Shown: positions 5,638 to 11,612 of the stretch, piece by piece | Numbering within the stretch: the first letter of the stretch is position 1 | How the letters are laid out: every line of letters begins with the position of its first letter | NCBI GenBank assembly: GCA_016744485.1 | Contig: JADGEG010000052.1 | Coordinates: 1-11,612 of the forward strand | Source: Arcobacter sp. | Lineage (GTDB): Bacteria > Campylobacterota > Campylobacteria > Campylobacterales > Arcobacteraceae | Length of the DNA stretch: 11,612 bases | Direction of reading: 5' to 3' | Notes under the pieces: generated by a model | What the model saw: the letters and a program-made list of their open reading frames with translations, nothing else | What the model was told of the DNA's origin: nothing | Databases searched by the model: none | Made by a program: the position numbers and the translations under genes

Positions 5638-7510
5638 TTCTAAAGAACCAACAAATGATTTTAAAAAATCAACAAAAGTAAAAACTACAGTAAATCATAA
5701 TAAAAATAAAGAAAAAAAGCCATATAATAAAAATAAAAAATTTGTTGATAGAAATAGTGTTTGGATTAATGACTTAAAAAAAATACAACAAAGCAATGAA
5801 AGAATTCATAAAACAAGACTAAACCCTCATAATAAACTTAACTTAAACACTAATGCAAAAATTAAAATAACACCTCTTGGTGGTTTAGATGAAATTGGTG
5901 GAAATATGATGGTAATTGAAACAGAGCAAAGTGCAATTATTGTTGATGTGGGGATGAGTTTCCCTGATAATGACATGCACGGAGTTGATATTCTAATACC
6001 AAATTTTACATATCTAAGAGATATTAAAGATAAAATCAAAGGCGTAGTCATTACTCATGGTCACGAAGATCACATTGGTGCTATGCCTTATTTATTTAAA
6101 GAAATGCAATTTCCAATTTATGGTACCTCTTTGCCTTTAGAAATGATTGGTTCAAAGTTTGATGAGCATAAAATAAAAGAACATAGAAATCATTTTAATC
6201 CTATCGAAAAAAGAACTATTGTAAAAATAGGAGACTTTGAAGTAGAATGGATACATATAACTCATTCAATTATTGATGCTTCATCTCTTGCTATTACAAC
6301 TGAAGCTGGAACTATTATACATACAGGTGATTTTAAAATTGATCATACTCCAATTGATAACTTTCCAACTGATTTACATAGATATGCACACTATGGAGAA
6401 AAGGGTGTTTTATTATTATTATCAGATTCTACAAATTCTCATACAGCTGGTTTTACAAAAACAGAAAGAACAGTTGGTCCTACATTTGATAGAATTTTCT
6501 CTACTTCAAAAGGTAGAGTTATAATGTCAACATTTTCATCAAATATTCATAGAGTCTCACAAGCTATTGAATATGGAATTAAGTATAATAGAAAAATCTG
6601 TGTTATAGGTCGTTCAATGGAGAAAAACCTTGATTTAGCAATGAGTTTAGGATATGTAAAATTTCCAAAAGAACAATTTATTGATGCTCATGAAATTAAT
6701 CAATATACAGATAAAGAAATTCTTATTATAACAACTGGTTCTCAAGGTGAATCAATGTCAGCACTTTATAGAATGTCAATTCATGAACACAGACATGTAA
6801 AAATTAAACCAGGTGATCAAATAATACTTTCAGCAAAAGCAATTCCAGGAAATGAAGCTAGTGTATCGCAAGTATTAAATCATCTTTTAAAATCAGGTGC
6901 AAAAGTAGCATATAAAGATTTTTCTGATATTCATGTCTCAGGACATGCTGCACAAGAAGAGCAGAAACTAATGTTAAGACTTGTAAAACCTAAATTTTTT
7001 ATGCCAATTCATGGAGAATACAATCATGCTTTAAAGCATGCTCAAACAGGAATAGACTGTGGAGTTTTTGAAAAAAATGTTTACATTATGAGCGATGGTG
7101 AACAAATAGAAGTTAGTCCTAAATATCTAAAAAAAGTAAAAACTATTAAAACAGGTAAGGTATATATAGATAATCAATTAAACAATAAAATAGCAAATGA
7201 TATTATATTAGACCGTCAAACAATGGCAAATGAAGGTGTGGTAATGATTGTTGCTCAAATTAATGAAAATGATAGAACATTAGCCCAAAGAACTAAAGTT
7301 ACTTCTTTTGGTTTAGTTCCAGATCAGCAAGATAGATTTTTTGCAAAAGAAATTGAAGATTTACTTGAGCTTTTTCTTAAAAATGCAAGAGAAGGAATTT
7401 TCCAAAGTAATAGAATGTTAGAAGATGAAATTAGAAAAGTTGTTAGGAAACATTGTATTAGAAAGTATAAAAAATATCCGATGATTGTACCAACACTATT
7501 TGTACAATAA
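5606..7510 (+). CDS. rnj: Ribonuclease J
   Basis: Metallo-beta-lactamase/beta-CASP ribonuclease with endo- and 5'-3' exonuclease activity, a main RNA-decay enzyme in Campylobacterota, which lack RNase E. Metal ligands and core motifs: HGHEDH (151-156), TGDFK (240-244), SGHA (445-448) and PIHGE (467-471); the beta-CASP part lies between about 270 and 440, and the C-terminal domain runs from about 510 to 634. The first about 80 residues are a low-complexity, Lys/Asn-rich extension absent from Bacillus RNase J but known from Helicobacter, where the homologue works with the RNA helicase RhpA. The ATG sits inside the end of ksgA (32-base overlap) with AAAGG (5595-5599) six bases before it, so its translation is likely coupled to that of the rRNA methylase. 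No helicase gene is nearby. Confidence 0.96.
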   Translation: MQNETVKTNSSSKEPTNDFKKSTKVKTTVNHNKNKEKKPYNKNKKFVDRNSVWINDLKKIQQSNERIHKTRLNPHNKLNLNTNAKIKITPLGGLDEIGGNMMVIETEQSAIIVDVGMSFPDNDMHGVDILIPNFTYLRDIKDKIKGVVITHGHEDHIGAMPYLFKEMQFPIYGTSLPLEMIGSKFDEHKIKEHRNHFNPIEKRTIVKIGDFEVEWIHITHSIIDASSLAITTEAGTIIHTGDFKIDHTPIDNFPTDLHRYAHYGEKGVLLLLSDSTNSHTAGFTKTERTVGPTFDRIFSTSKGRVIMSTFSSNIHRVSQAIEYGIKYNRKICVIGRSMEKNLDLAMSLGYVKFPKEQFIDAHEINQYTDKEILIITTGSQGESMSALYRMSIHEHRHVKIKPGDQIILSAKAIPGNEASVSQVLNHLLKSGAKVAYKDFSDIHVSGHAAQEEQKLMLRLVKPKFFMPIHGEYNHALKHAQTGIDCGVFEKNVYIMSDGEQIEVSPKYLKKVKTIKTGKVYIDNQLNNKIANDIILDRQTMANEGVVMIVAQINENDRTLAQRTKVTSFGLVPDQQDRFFAKEIEDLLELFLKNAREGIFQSNRMLEDEIRKVVRKHCIRKYKKYPMIVPTLFVQ

Positions 7511-7520
7511 AGATAAAAAT

Positions 7521-8486
7521 ATGAACTTTGAACTAATTGCAAAAGATGTTTTATCAATAGAAGCAAATGAATTAAAAAAATCAAGTGAAAATTTAGAATT
7601 ATCTGATTTAAAAAAAGCTATTGAAATAATGCACAATACAAAAGGTAAAGTAATAATAAGTGGTGTAGGTAAATCTGGATTAGTTGCTACAAAAATAGCT
7701 GCTACATTATCAAGTACTGGTACTAGTTCATTTTTTTTACATCCAACTGAAGCCATGCATGGAGATTTAGGTATGATTAATAGCCAAGACACAGTCTTGG
7801 CTATTTCTTATAGTGGTGAAAGTAGCGAACTAACTCAAATTTTACCACACCTTAAAAGATTAAGTATTCCTATGATTGCTATGTCCAAAACTAAAGATTC
7901 AACTTTAGGAAAATATTGTGATGCTTTTATATCAATTAATGTGCAAAAAGAAGCCTGTCCTTTAAATATAGCTCCCACATCATCCACTACATTAACAATG
8001 GCAATGGGAGATGTTCTTGCTATTTGTCTAATGAAAAAACGAAATTTTAAAAAAGAAGATTTTGCATCTTTTCATCCCGGTGGAAGTTTAGGTAAAAAAC
8101 TATTTATTAAAATAGATGAGCTTTTAAAAACACAAAATCTTCCTATTGTTTCACGTGAAACAAAATTAAAAGATGCAATTATTGTTATGAATAAATGTAG
8201 ACTTGGCAATGTAATTATTAAAAATGAACAAAATGAAGTAATTGCATTATTAAGTGATGGTGATTTAAGAAGAGCATTAATGAGTAGTGATTTTTCTTTA
8301 GATTGTAAAATTGAAACTATTGCTACAAAAAACCCAAAAACAATTACTAATAGAAATTTATTAGCAAGTGATGCAATTAAAGTCATAGAAGATTTTAAAA
8401 TACAACTACTAATAGTAGTTGATGAATATAAAAAACTTGTTGGTGTTTTACATATTCACGACTTAATTGAGGCAGGAATAAAATGA
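7521..8486 (+). CDS. kdsD: Arabinose-5-phosphate isomerase (KdsD/KpsF/GutQ family)
   Basis: Converts ribulose-5-phosphate to arabinose-5-phosphate, the first step to Kdo for lipopolysaccharide. I take the ATG at 7521 (321 residues): MNFELIAKDVLSIEA aligns with the usual family start, and it lies 10 bases after the rnj stop. The in-frame ATG at 7485 would overlap rnj and add 12 atypical residues. The SIS domain covers about 35-175 with GVGKSGLVATKIAATLSSTG (48-67), HPTEAMHGDLG (74-84) and SYSGES (96-101). HPGGSLGKKL (185-194) is the family signature, and two CBS domains follow (about 200-321). The ribosome site is weak (AAAGATAAAAAT), which again suggests coupling to rnj. Codons 210-214 (VSRET), at the start of the first CBS domain, are a perfect parS site. 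Confidence 0.95.
   Translation: MNFELIAKDVLSIEANELKKSSENLELSDLKKAIEIMHNTKGKVIISGVGKSGLVATKIAATLSSTGTSSFFLHPTEAMHGDLGMINSQDTVLAISYSGESSELTQILPHLKRLSIPMIAMSKTKDSTLGKYCDAFISINVQKEACPLNIAPTSSTTLTMAMGDVLAICLMKKRNFKKEDFASFHPGGSLGKKLFIKIDELLKTQNLPIVSRETKLKDAIIVMNKCRLGNVIIKNEQNEVIALLSDGDLRRALMSSDFSLDCKIETIATKNPKTITNRNLLASDAIKVIEDFKIQLLIVVDEYKKLVGVLHIHDLIEAGIK
8147..8162. other. parS centromere site (perfect 16-bp match), site 2
   Basis: TGTTTCACGTGAAACA is identical to the canonical parS sequence and is a perfect palindrome. It lies inside kdsD, at the linker between the SIS domain and the first CBS domain, where the protein tolerates change. ParB binds such sites as a dimer, then spreads as a CTP-dependent clamp and recruits ParA and SMC. 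The neighbouring copy is about 5.4 kb to the left. The match is seen directly; function is inferred from the strong conservation of this site across bacteria. Confidence 0.93.
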
Positions 8487-9271
8487 AAACAACAAATAAC
8501 TCAACATCGACAAGACTAAATAAATTTATATCACATAATAGTAAGTATTCAAGAAGAGAAGCCGATACTTTAATTTCTAGTGGTAAAGTTACAATCAATG
8601 GTAAGCGTGTAGATAAGCTATCAACAACAGTAAATAAATCAGATGAAGTAAAGATTCTAAAGCAAGTTATAAAAGAAGATAAAAATAGAGTTTATACTGT
8701 AATTATTTACAATAAACCAAAAGGTGAATTAGTAACAAAAAACGATCCAAAAGGAAGAAAAACAATTTTTGATTCTTTGGATAAAAAATTCAAACATTAT
8801 ACTCCAATAGGAAGATTAGATTATTCAAGTGAGGGTTTAATTTTATTAACAGACAGTGTAGATATAGTAAATGCTTTAATGCACTCAACACTTGAAAGAG
8901 TTTATAAAATAAAAGTTCAAGGTCAAATATTAAGAAACATTGAAGATGCTATGAGAAATGGTTTGATTTTAGAAGATGCAAAAGCAGGAGCTCATAAAAA
9001 CTCTACAATTCAAAGCATGAATTTTGCACCATTTTTAGGATACGATATTTTAACAAACAAAGATACTTTTTCAAAAATAAAAGTTGCAATTAGTGAAGGG
9101 AAAAATAGGGAATTGCGAAGATTTTTTTCACATTTTGATTTAGATATTTTAGATTTAAAAAGATTATCATACGGAGGAATATCTTTAAATAACCTACCTA
9201 CTGGAAAAAGTAGATTTTTATCAAAGTCTGAATACAAAGATTTACGAGATTATTTAAAGTTAAATGACTGA
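8483..9271 (+). CDS. rluB: rRNA pseudouridine synthase, RluB/RsuA family
   Basis: Isomerises a specific uridine in rRNA to pseudouridine. An S4 RNA-binding domain comes first (about 9-60: TRLNKFISHNSKYSRREAD, SGKVTINGKRV). The RsuA-type catalytic domain follows, with the catalytic aspartate D113 in GRLDYSSEGLILLT (110-123), and KVAISEGKNRELRRFF (200-215) is the conserved closing motif. Length (262) fits RluB (23S U2605) better than RluE, but RsuA or RluE cannot be excluded without alignment. The ATG forms an ATGA overlap with the kdsD stop, and AGGA (8474-8477) lies five bases upstream. Confidence 0.9.
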   Translation: MKTTNNSTSTRLNKFISHNSKYSRREADTLISSGKVTINGKRVDKLSTTVNKSDEVKILKQVIKEDKNRVYTVIIYNKPKGELVTKNDPKGRKTIFDSLDKKFKHYTPIGRLDYSSEGLILLTDSVDIVNALMHSTLERVYKIKVQGQILRNIEDAMRNGLILEDAKAGAHKNSTIQSMNFAPFLGYDILTNKDTFSKIKVAISEGKNRELRRFFSHFDLDILDLKRLSYGGISLNNLPTGKSRFLSKSEYKDLRDYLKLND

Positions 9272-10451
9272 TCTATCAAATCATTTTAGACCAAAAAAAT
9301 TAGATGATTTTATTGGTCAATCTCATATAATAGGCAAAAATAAAGCTTTATATAAATTATTAGAAAAAAAAGAAATTCCACATTTATTTTTTTATGGAAA
9401 ACCAGGAACTGGCAAAACTACTTTAGCTAAAATCATTGCTAATCACATAGACAGTGATTATTATTACTTTAATGCAACATCAATCAAAATAGACGATTTA
9501 CGAAAAGTATTCATAAAATATAAAAACACCTTAATAAAGCCAATAATTTTTATAGATGAAGTTCATAGATTATCAATTAACCAACAAGAGGTTTTGCTTC
9601 CTATTATGGAAAATTATACGGCTATAATAATAGGAGCTAGTACTTTAAATCCTTTTTTTTCTTTAAGTGATGCTATTAGATCAAGAGCATTTATATATGA
9701 ATTTTTAGCATTTAACAAAGATGAATTAACTTCCTTATTAAATAAAGTTTTAGAAAATAAAAAATTTAGTATTAGTGATGATGCAAAAGCATATCTAATC
9801 CAATCAAGTGGAGGAGATGCACGAGCATTATTAAACTTACTGCATTTTGCAAGTAAAGTAAGTACTAATATAAATTATGAAATATTAAAAGATTTAAGAC
9901 CAAATATGATGGGGGAAGGTGCTAGTTCATCACAAACTCATTATGATCTTGCTAGTGCTATGATTAAGTCACTTCGTGGTTCTGATATAGATGCTTCCTT
10001 ATATTATCTTGCAAGGCTAATTAATGCACAAGAAAGTATAGAGTTTATAACAAGAAGATTAGTTATATTTGCAAGTGAAGATATAGGAAATGCAAATCCA
10101 AATGCTTTGAATTTAGCACATAGCACTATGCAAACAAGTATAAAAATAGGATATCCCGAAAGTAAGATAATATTAGCTCAATGTGTAGTTTACTTAGCAT
10201 CTTCACCTAAATCTAATTCTTCATATAAAGCAATTAATAAAGCACTTAAAGAAATACAAGATGGTAAAATTCTTACTATTCCAAAACATTTATTAAATTC
10301 AAATTTAGGATATAAATATCCACATGATTATAATGGTTGGGTGAAGCAAGAATATTTAAACCAAAATTTAAATATATATGAAAATAGTAATATTGGCTTT
10401 GAGAAAACACTAAATGAATGGCTTACAAAAATTAAATCAAAAGATAAATAA
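9264..10451 (+). CDS. rarA: Replication-associated recombination protein A (RarA/MgsA) AAA+ ATPase
   Basis: Clamp-loader-like AAA+ ATPase that acts at stalled replication forks. Walker A is GKPGTGKT (45-52) and Walker B IIFIDEVH (94-101). GASTLNPFFSL (124-134) is the sensor-1 region and SRA (140-142) carries the arginine-finger candidate. The C-terminal part keeps the tetramerisation-domain signatures HYDLASAMIKSLRGSDIDAS (226-245), SEDIGNANP (271-279) and YKYPHDY (350-356). At 395 residues it is somewhat shorter than E. coli RarA (447). The ATG overlaps the previous stop by 8 bases and has only a weak ribosome site, so translation is probably coupled. Confidence 0.95.
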   Translation: MTDLSNHFRPKKLDDFIGQSHIIGKNKALYKLLEKKEIPHLFFYGKPGTGKTTLAKIIANHIDSDYYYFNATSIKIDDLRKVFIKYKNTLIKPIIFIDEVHRLSINQQEVLLPIMENYTAIIIGASTLNPFFSLSDAIRSRAFIYEFLAFNKDELTSLLNKVLENKKFSISDDAKAYLIQSSGGDARALLNLLHFASKVSTNINYEILKDLRPNMMGEGASSSQTHYDLASAMIKSLRGSDIDASLYYLARLINAQESIEFITRRLVIFASEDIGNANPNALNLAHSTMQTSIKIGYPESKIILAQCVVYLASSPKSNSSYKAINKALKEIQDGKILTIPKHLLNSNLGYKYPHDYNGWVKQEYLNQNLNIYENSNIGFEKTLNEWLTKIKSKDK

Positions 10452-10472
10452 ATTTATATATAAGGAATTAAA

Positions 10473-10977
10473 ATGCAATACTATACTTGGATACTTACTT
10501 TTCATATTATGGCTTTTATGTCATGGATGGCTATGCTTTTTTACTTACCAAGAATGTTTGTTTACCATATGGAAAATATAAAAAAAAAAAGAATATATTG
10601 AAGTTGCTAAAATTCAAGAAGATAAACTATATAGATTCATAGGTGTTCCTGCCATGTGGGCAAGTATATTAAGTGGTATCACAATGATAGCTTTAAACCC
10701 ACAAGTTTTTCAAACAGGAACTTGGATACATGCAAAGCTTACAGTTGTTGTAGTTTTAATAACTTATTCGTATTCTTTATCTTATTATTTAAAACAGCTT
10801 CAAAATGATACTTGTACAAAAAGTGGTAAATTTTTTAGAGCATATAATGAAGTTCCAACATTATTGGCTATTTTAATCGTAACTTATGCTATTACAAAAG
10901 AAGTGTCTTTAGTATTTAGTATGAGTATGATAGGCTTATTTATATTCATTGCTTATATGATTATGAAGAAAAAGTAA
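10473..10977 (+). pseudogene. hemJ: Protoporphyrinogen IX oxidase HemJ, frameshifted in a poly-A run
   Basis: HemJ is a membrane heme-biosynthesis enzyme that oxidises protoporphyrinogen IX. The ATG at 10473 has AAGGA (10462-10466) six bases upstream and opens with a typical first helix, TFHIMAFMSWMAMLFYLPRMFVYH (H11 is the conserved histidine). After codon 39 the frame meets a TGA at 10599-10601. The frame starting at 10591 carries on the family sequence without a gap: EYIEVAKIQEDKLYRFIGVPAMW, then WIHAKL, the FRAYNEVPT motif and further helices, to TAA at 10975-10977. The break is in a run of 11 A (10580-10590); ten would restore one 167-residue protein. Everything else looks intact, so this is either a switchable or slipping gene, a very recent mutation, or a sequencing error. 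It ends the rightward block, 21 bases after rarA. Confidence 0.88.
10580..10590 (+). repeat. Homopolymer run of eleven A that breaks hemJ
   Basis: Eleven consecutive A residues between the two reading frames of hemJ. Removing one A joins them. Campylobacterota use homopolymer runs for phase variation, although usually of G or C. Confidence 0.9.
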
Positions 10978-11007
10978 TTAATGTTAGAATATAGTTTCTA
11001 TGTTATT

Positions 11008-11445
11008 TCAAATAGAAGCTTGTTCTATATATTTAATATCTACATATGGAATAACAATTATTTTTAATGTATTTGTATTAATTAAAAATACATAATTAGA
11101 ATTAGAAGAAAGGTATTGATAATTTTCATATTTAATGTCATTTTTAAAAATGACATTATAAGGTGATTGATAATCTTTCTCTTTAATATTTTGTGCATCG
11201 TCCAAAACTTTAACACTAACAAGAATAAGAAAAAATCCAATAAGTGTAAGTATGAAATATATTTGTTTAGCATTTTTAACATATTTTTTTAAATTTATTT
11301 TTACTATTAAGTATGTATATAATAAAAGTATACAAAAATAAAGTATTGTATACGAAATTTTATTTAAATAAGTTATTTTATATATAAATATTGTAATAAG
11401 AATGACAAGACATGAATAAAGCATAAAATAAGTTTTGCAGTTCAT
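11008..11445 (-). CDS. Hypothetical membrane protein
   Basis: I do not recognise this gene. From the ATG at 11445 it gives 145 residues: three likely membrane helices (about 7-23, 29-48 and 63-81) and a polar C-terminal segment with YVFLINTNTLKIIVIPYVDIKYIE near the end, a strand-turn-strand pattern seen in many uncharacterised small membrane proteins. The start is doubtful. The AGAAGG before the ATG is only about one base away, and the frame stays open upstream to 11571, where it would add a further helix (EITILISIYIYFFLKIYF) but has no ATG, GTG or TTG. An AGGA at 11538-11541 precedes a possible ATA start at 11529. The gene is convergent with hemJ, 30 bases apart. It may be longer than called or have a damaged 5' end. 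Confidence 0.55.
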   Translation of the reverse strand: MNCKTYFMLYSCLVILITIFIYKITYLNKISYTILYFCILLLYTYLIVKINLKKYVKNAKQIYFILTLIGFFLILVSVKVLDDAQNIKEKDYQSPYNVIFKNDIKYENYQYLSSNSNYVFLINTNTLKIIVIPYVDIKYIEQASI

Positions 11446-11542
11446 GCCTTCTGTAGAAGTTTTATTTTTAGAATTAGCAAAATATATTTTTAAAAAGAAA
11501 TAAATATAAATAGAAATTAAAATTGTTATTTCTATAATCCTA

Positions 11543-11611
11543 TCAATACTGCTTGATAAATAATCTATATACTATAAAAATCACTAGCATTAAAACATAA
11601 TAACCAATAAA
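11543..11611 (-). CDS. Possible C-terminal end of a membrane protein (partial)
   Basis: A minus-strand frame is open from the window edge for 22 codons to a TGA at 11543-11545. It reads as one hydrophobic helix ending in basic and polar residues (LMLVIFIVYRLFIKQY), which resembles the end of an inner-membrane protein. It would directly precede the hypothetical membrane protein on the same strand, in an operon-like arrangement. A hydrophobic peptide arises easily in AT-rich DNA, so this is weak. Confidence 0.3.
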   Translation of the reverse strand, partial: FIGYYVLMLVIFIVYRLFIKQY

Positions 11612-11612
11612 A

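Noticed and set aside
6273..6524. Leucine-rich open frame on the + strand inside rnj
   Set aside because: It overlaps the conserved beta-lactamase core in another frame and consists of Leu/Ile/Tyr runs expected from AT-rich DNA.
7485..7520. Upstream in-frame ATG for kdsD
   Set aside because: It lies inside rnj, adds residues not typical of the family, and the ATG at 7521 aligns with the usual start.
7324..8386. Several minus-strand open frames across the rnj end and kdsD
   Set aside because: They are antisense to motif-bearing genes, and their Ser/Phe/Leu-rich translations are mirror images of the real genes.
2749..8486. VSRET as a shared protein motif linking the nucleosidase and KdsD functionally
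   Set aside because: The two families are unrelated and the peptide is fully explained by the parS DNA palindrome read in the same register.
10996..11017. TTCTAT...ATAGAA hairpin between hemJ and the convergent gene, possible terminator
   Set aside because: Only six A/T-rich base pairs around a 10-base loop with no following T-run; too weak to call.

Overview
The window looks like chromosome of a very AT-rich member of the Campylobacterota, most likely an Arcobacter-type organism. This is a judgement from base composition, gene content and protein style (RNase J with a basic N-terminal extension, short secreted SIMPL protein, HemJ-type heme gene, ksgA-rnj-kdsD order). No database search was possible.

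Layout. The left edge carries the last 33 codons of a methylguanine-DNA methyltransferase (+), convergent with a leftward block: hisF, a SIMPL-domain secreted protein, an MTAN/PNP-type nucleosidase, rlmN and gltX (order of transcription, from about 4750 down to 157). A 68-bp gap holds back-to-back promoters. From it a rightward block runs ksgA, rnj (RNase J), kdsD, an RluB-type pseudouridine synthase, rarA and hemJ, with overlaps or very short gaps, so it is probably one operon. The right edge has a leftward membrane protein of unknown function and perhaps the C-terminal tail of another.

Functionally the two divergent blocks are weighted to RNA and translation: rRNA methylation (RlmN, KsgA), pseudouridylation (RluB type), RNA decay and processing (RNase J) and tRNA charging (GltX). 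Histidine, Kdo and heme biosynthesis and replication-fork maintenance (RarA) are mixed in.

The most notable signals are not genes. Two copies of the ParB-binding centromere site parS lie inside coding sequences: a perfect 16-bp TGTTTCACGTGAAACA in kdsD (8147-8162) and a 15/16 match in the last codons of the nucleosidase gene (2759-2772 core). Both are read in the same codon register, giving the peptide VSRET in two unrelated proteins. This suggests a ParB-loaded, probably origin-proximal region. Second, hemJ is split by one extra A in an 11-A run, which could be phase variation, transcriptional slippage, a recent mutation or a sequencing error. I see no CRISPR array, tRNA, rRNA, insertion sequence or obvious new defence system. 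There is no gene-free stretch longer than 300 bases.
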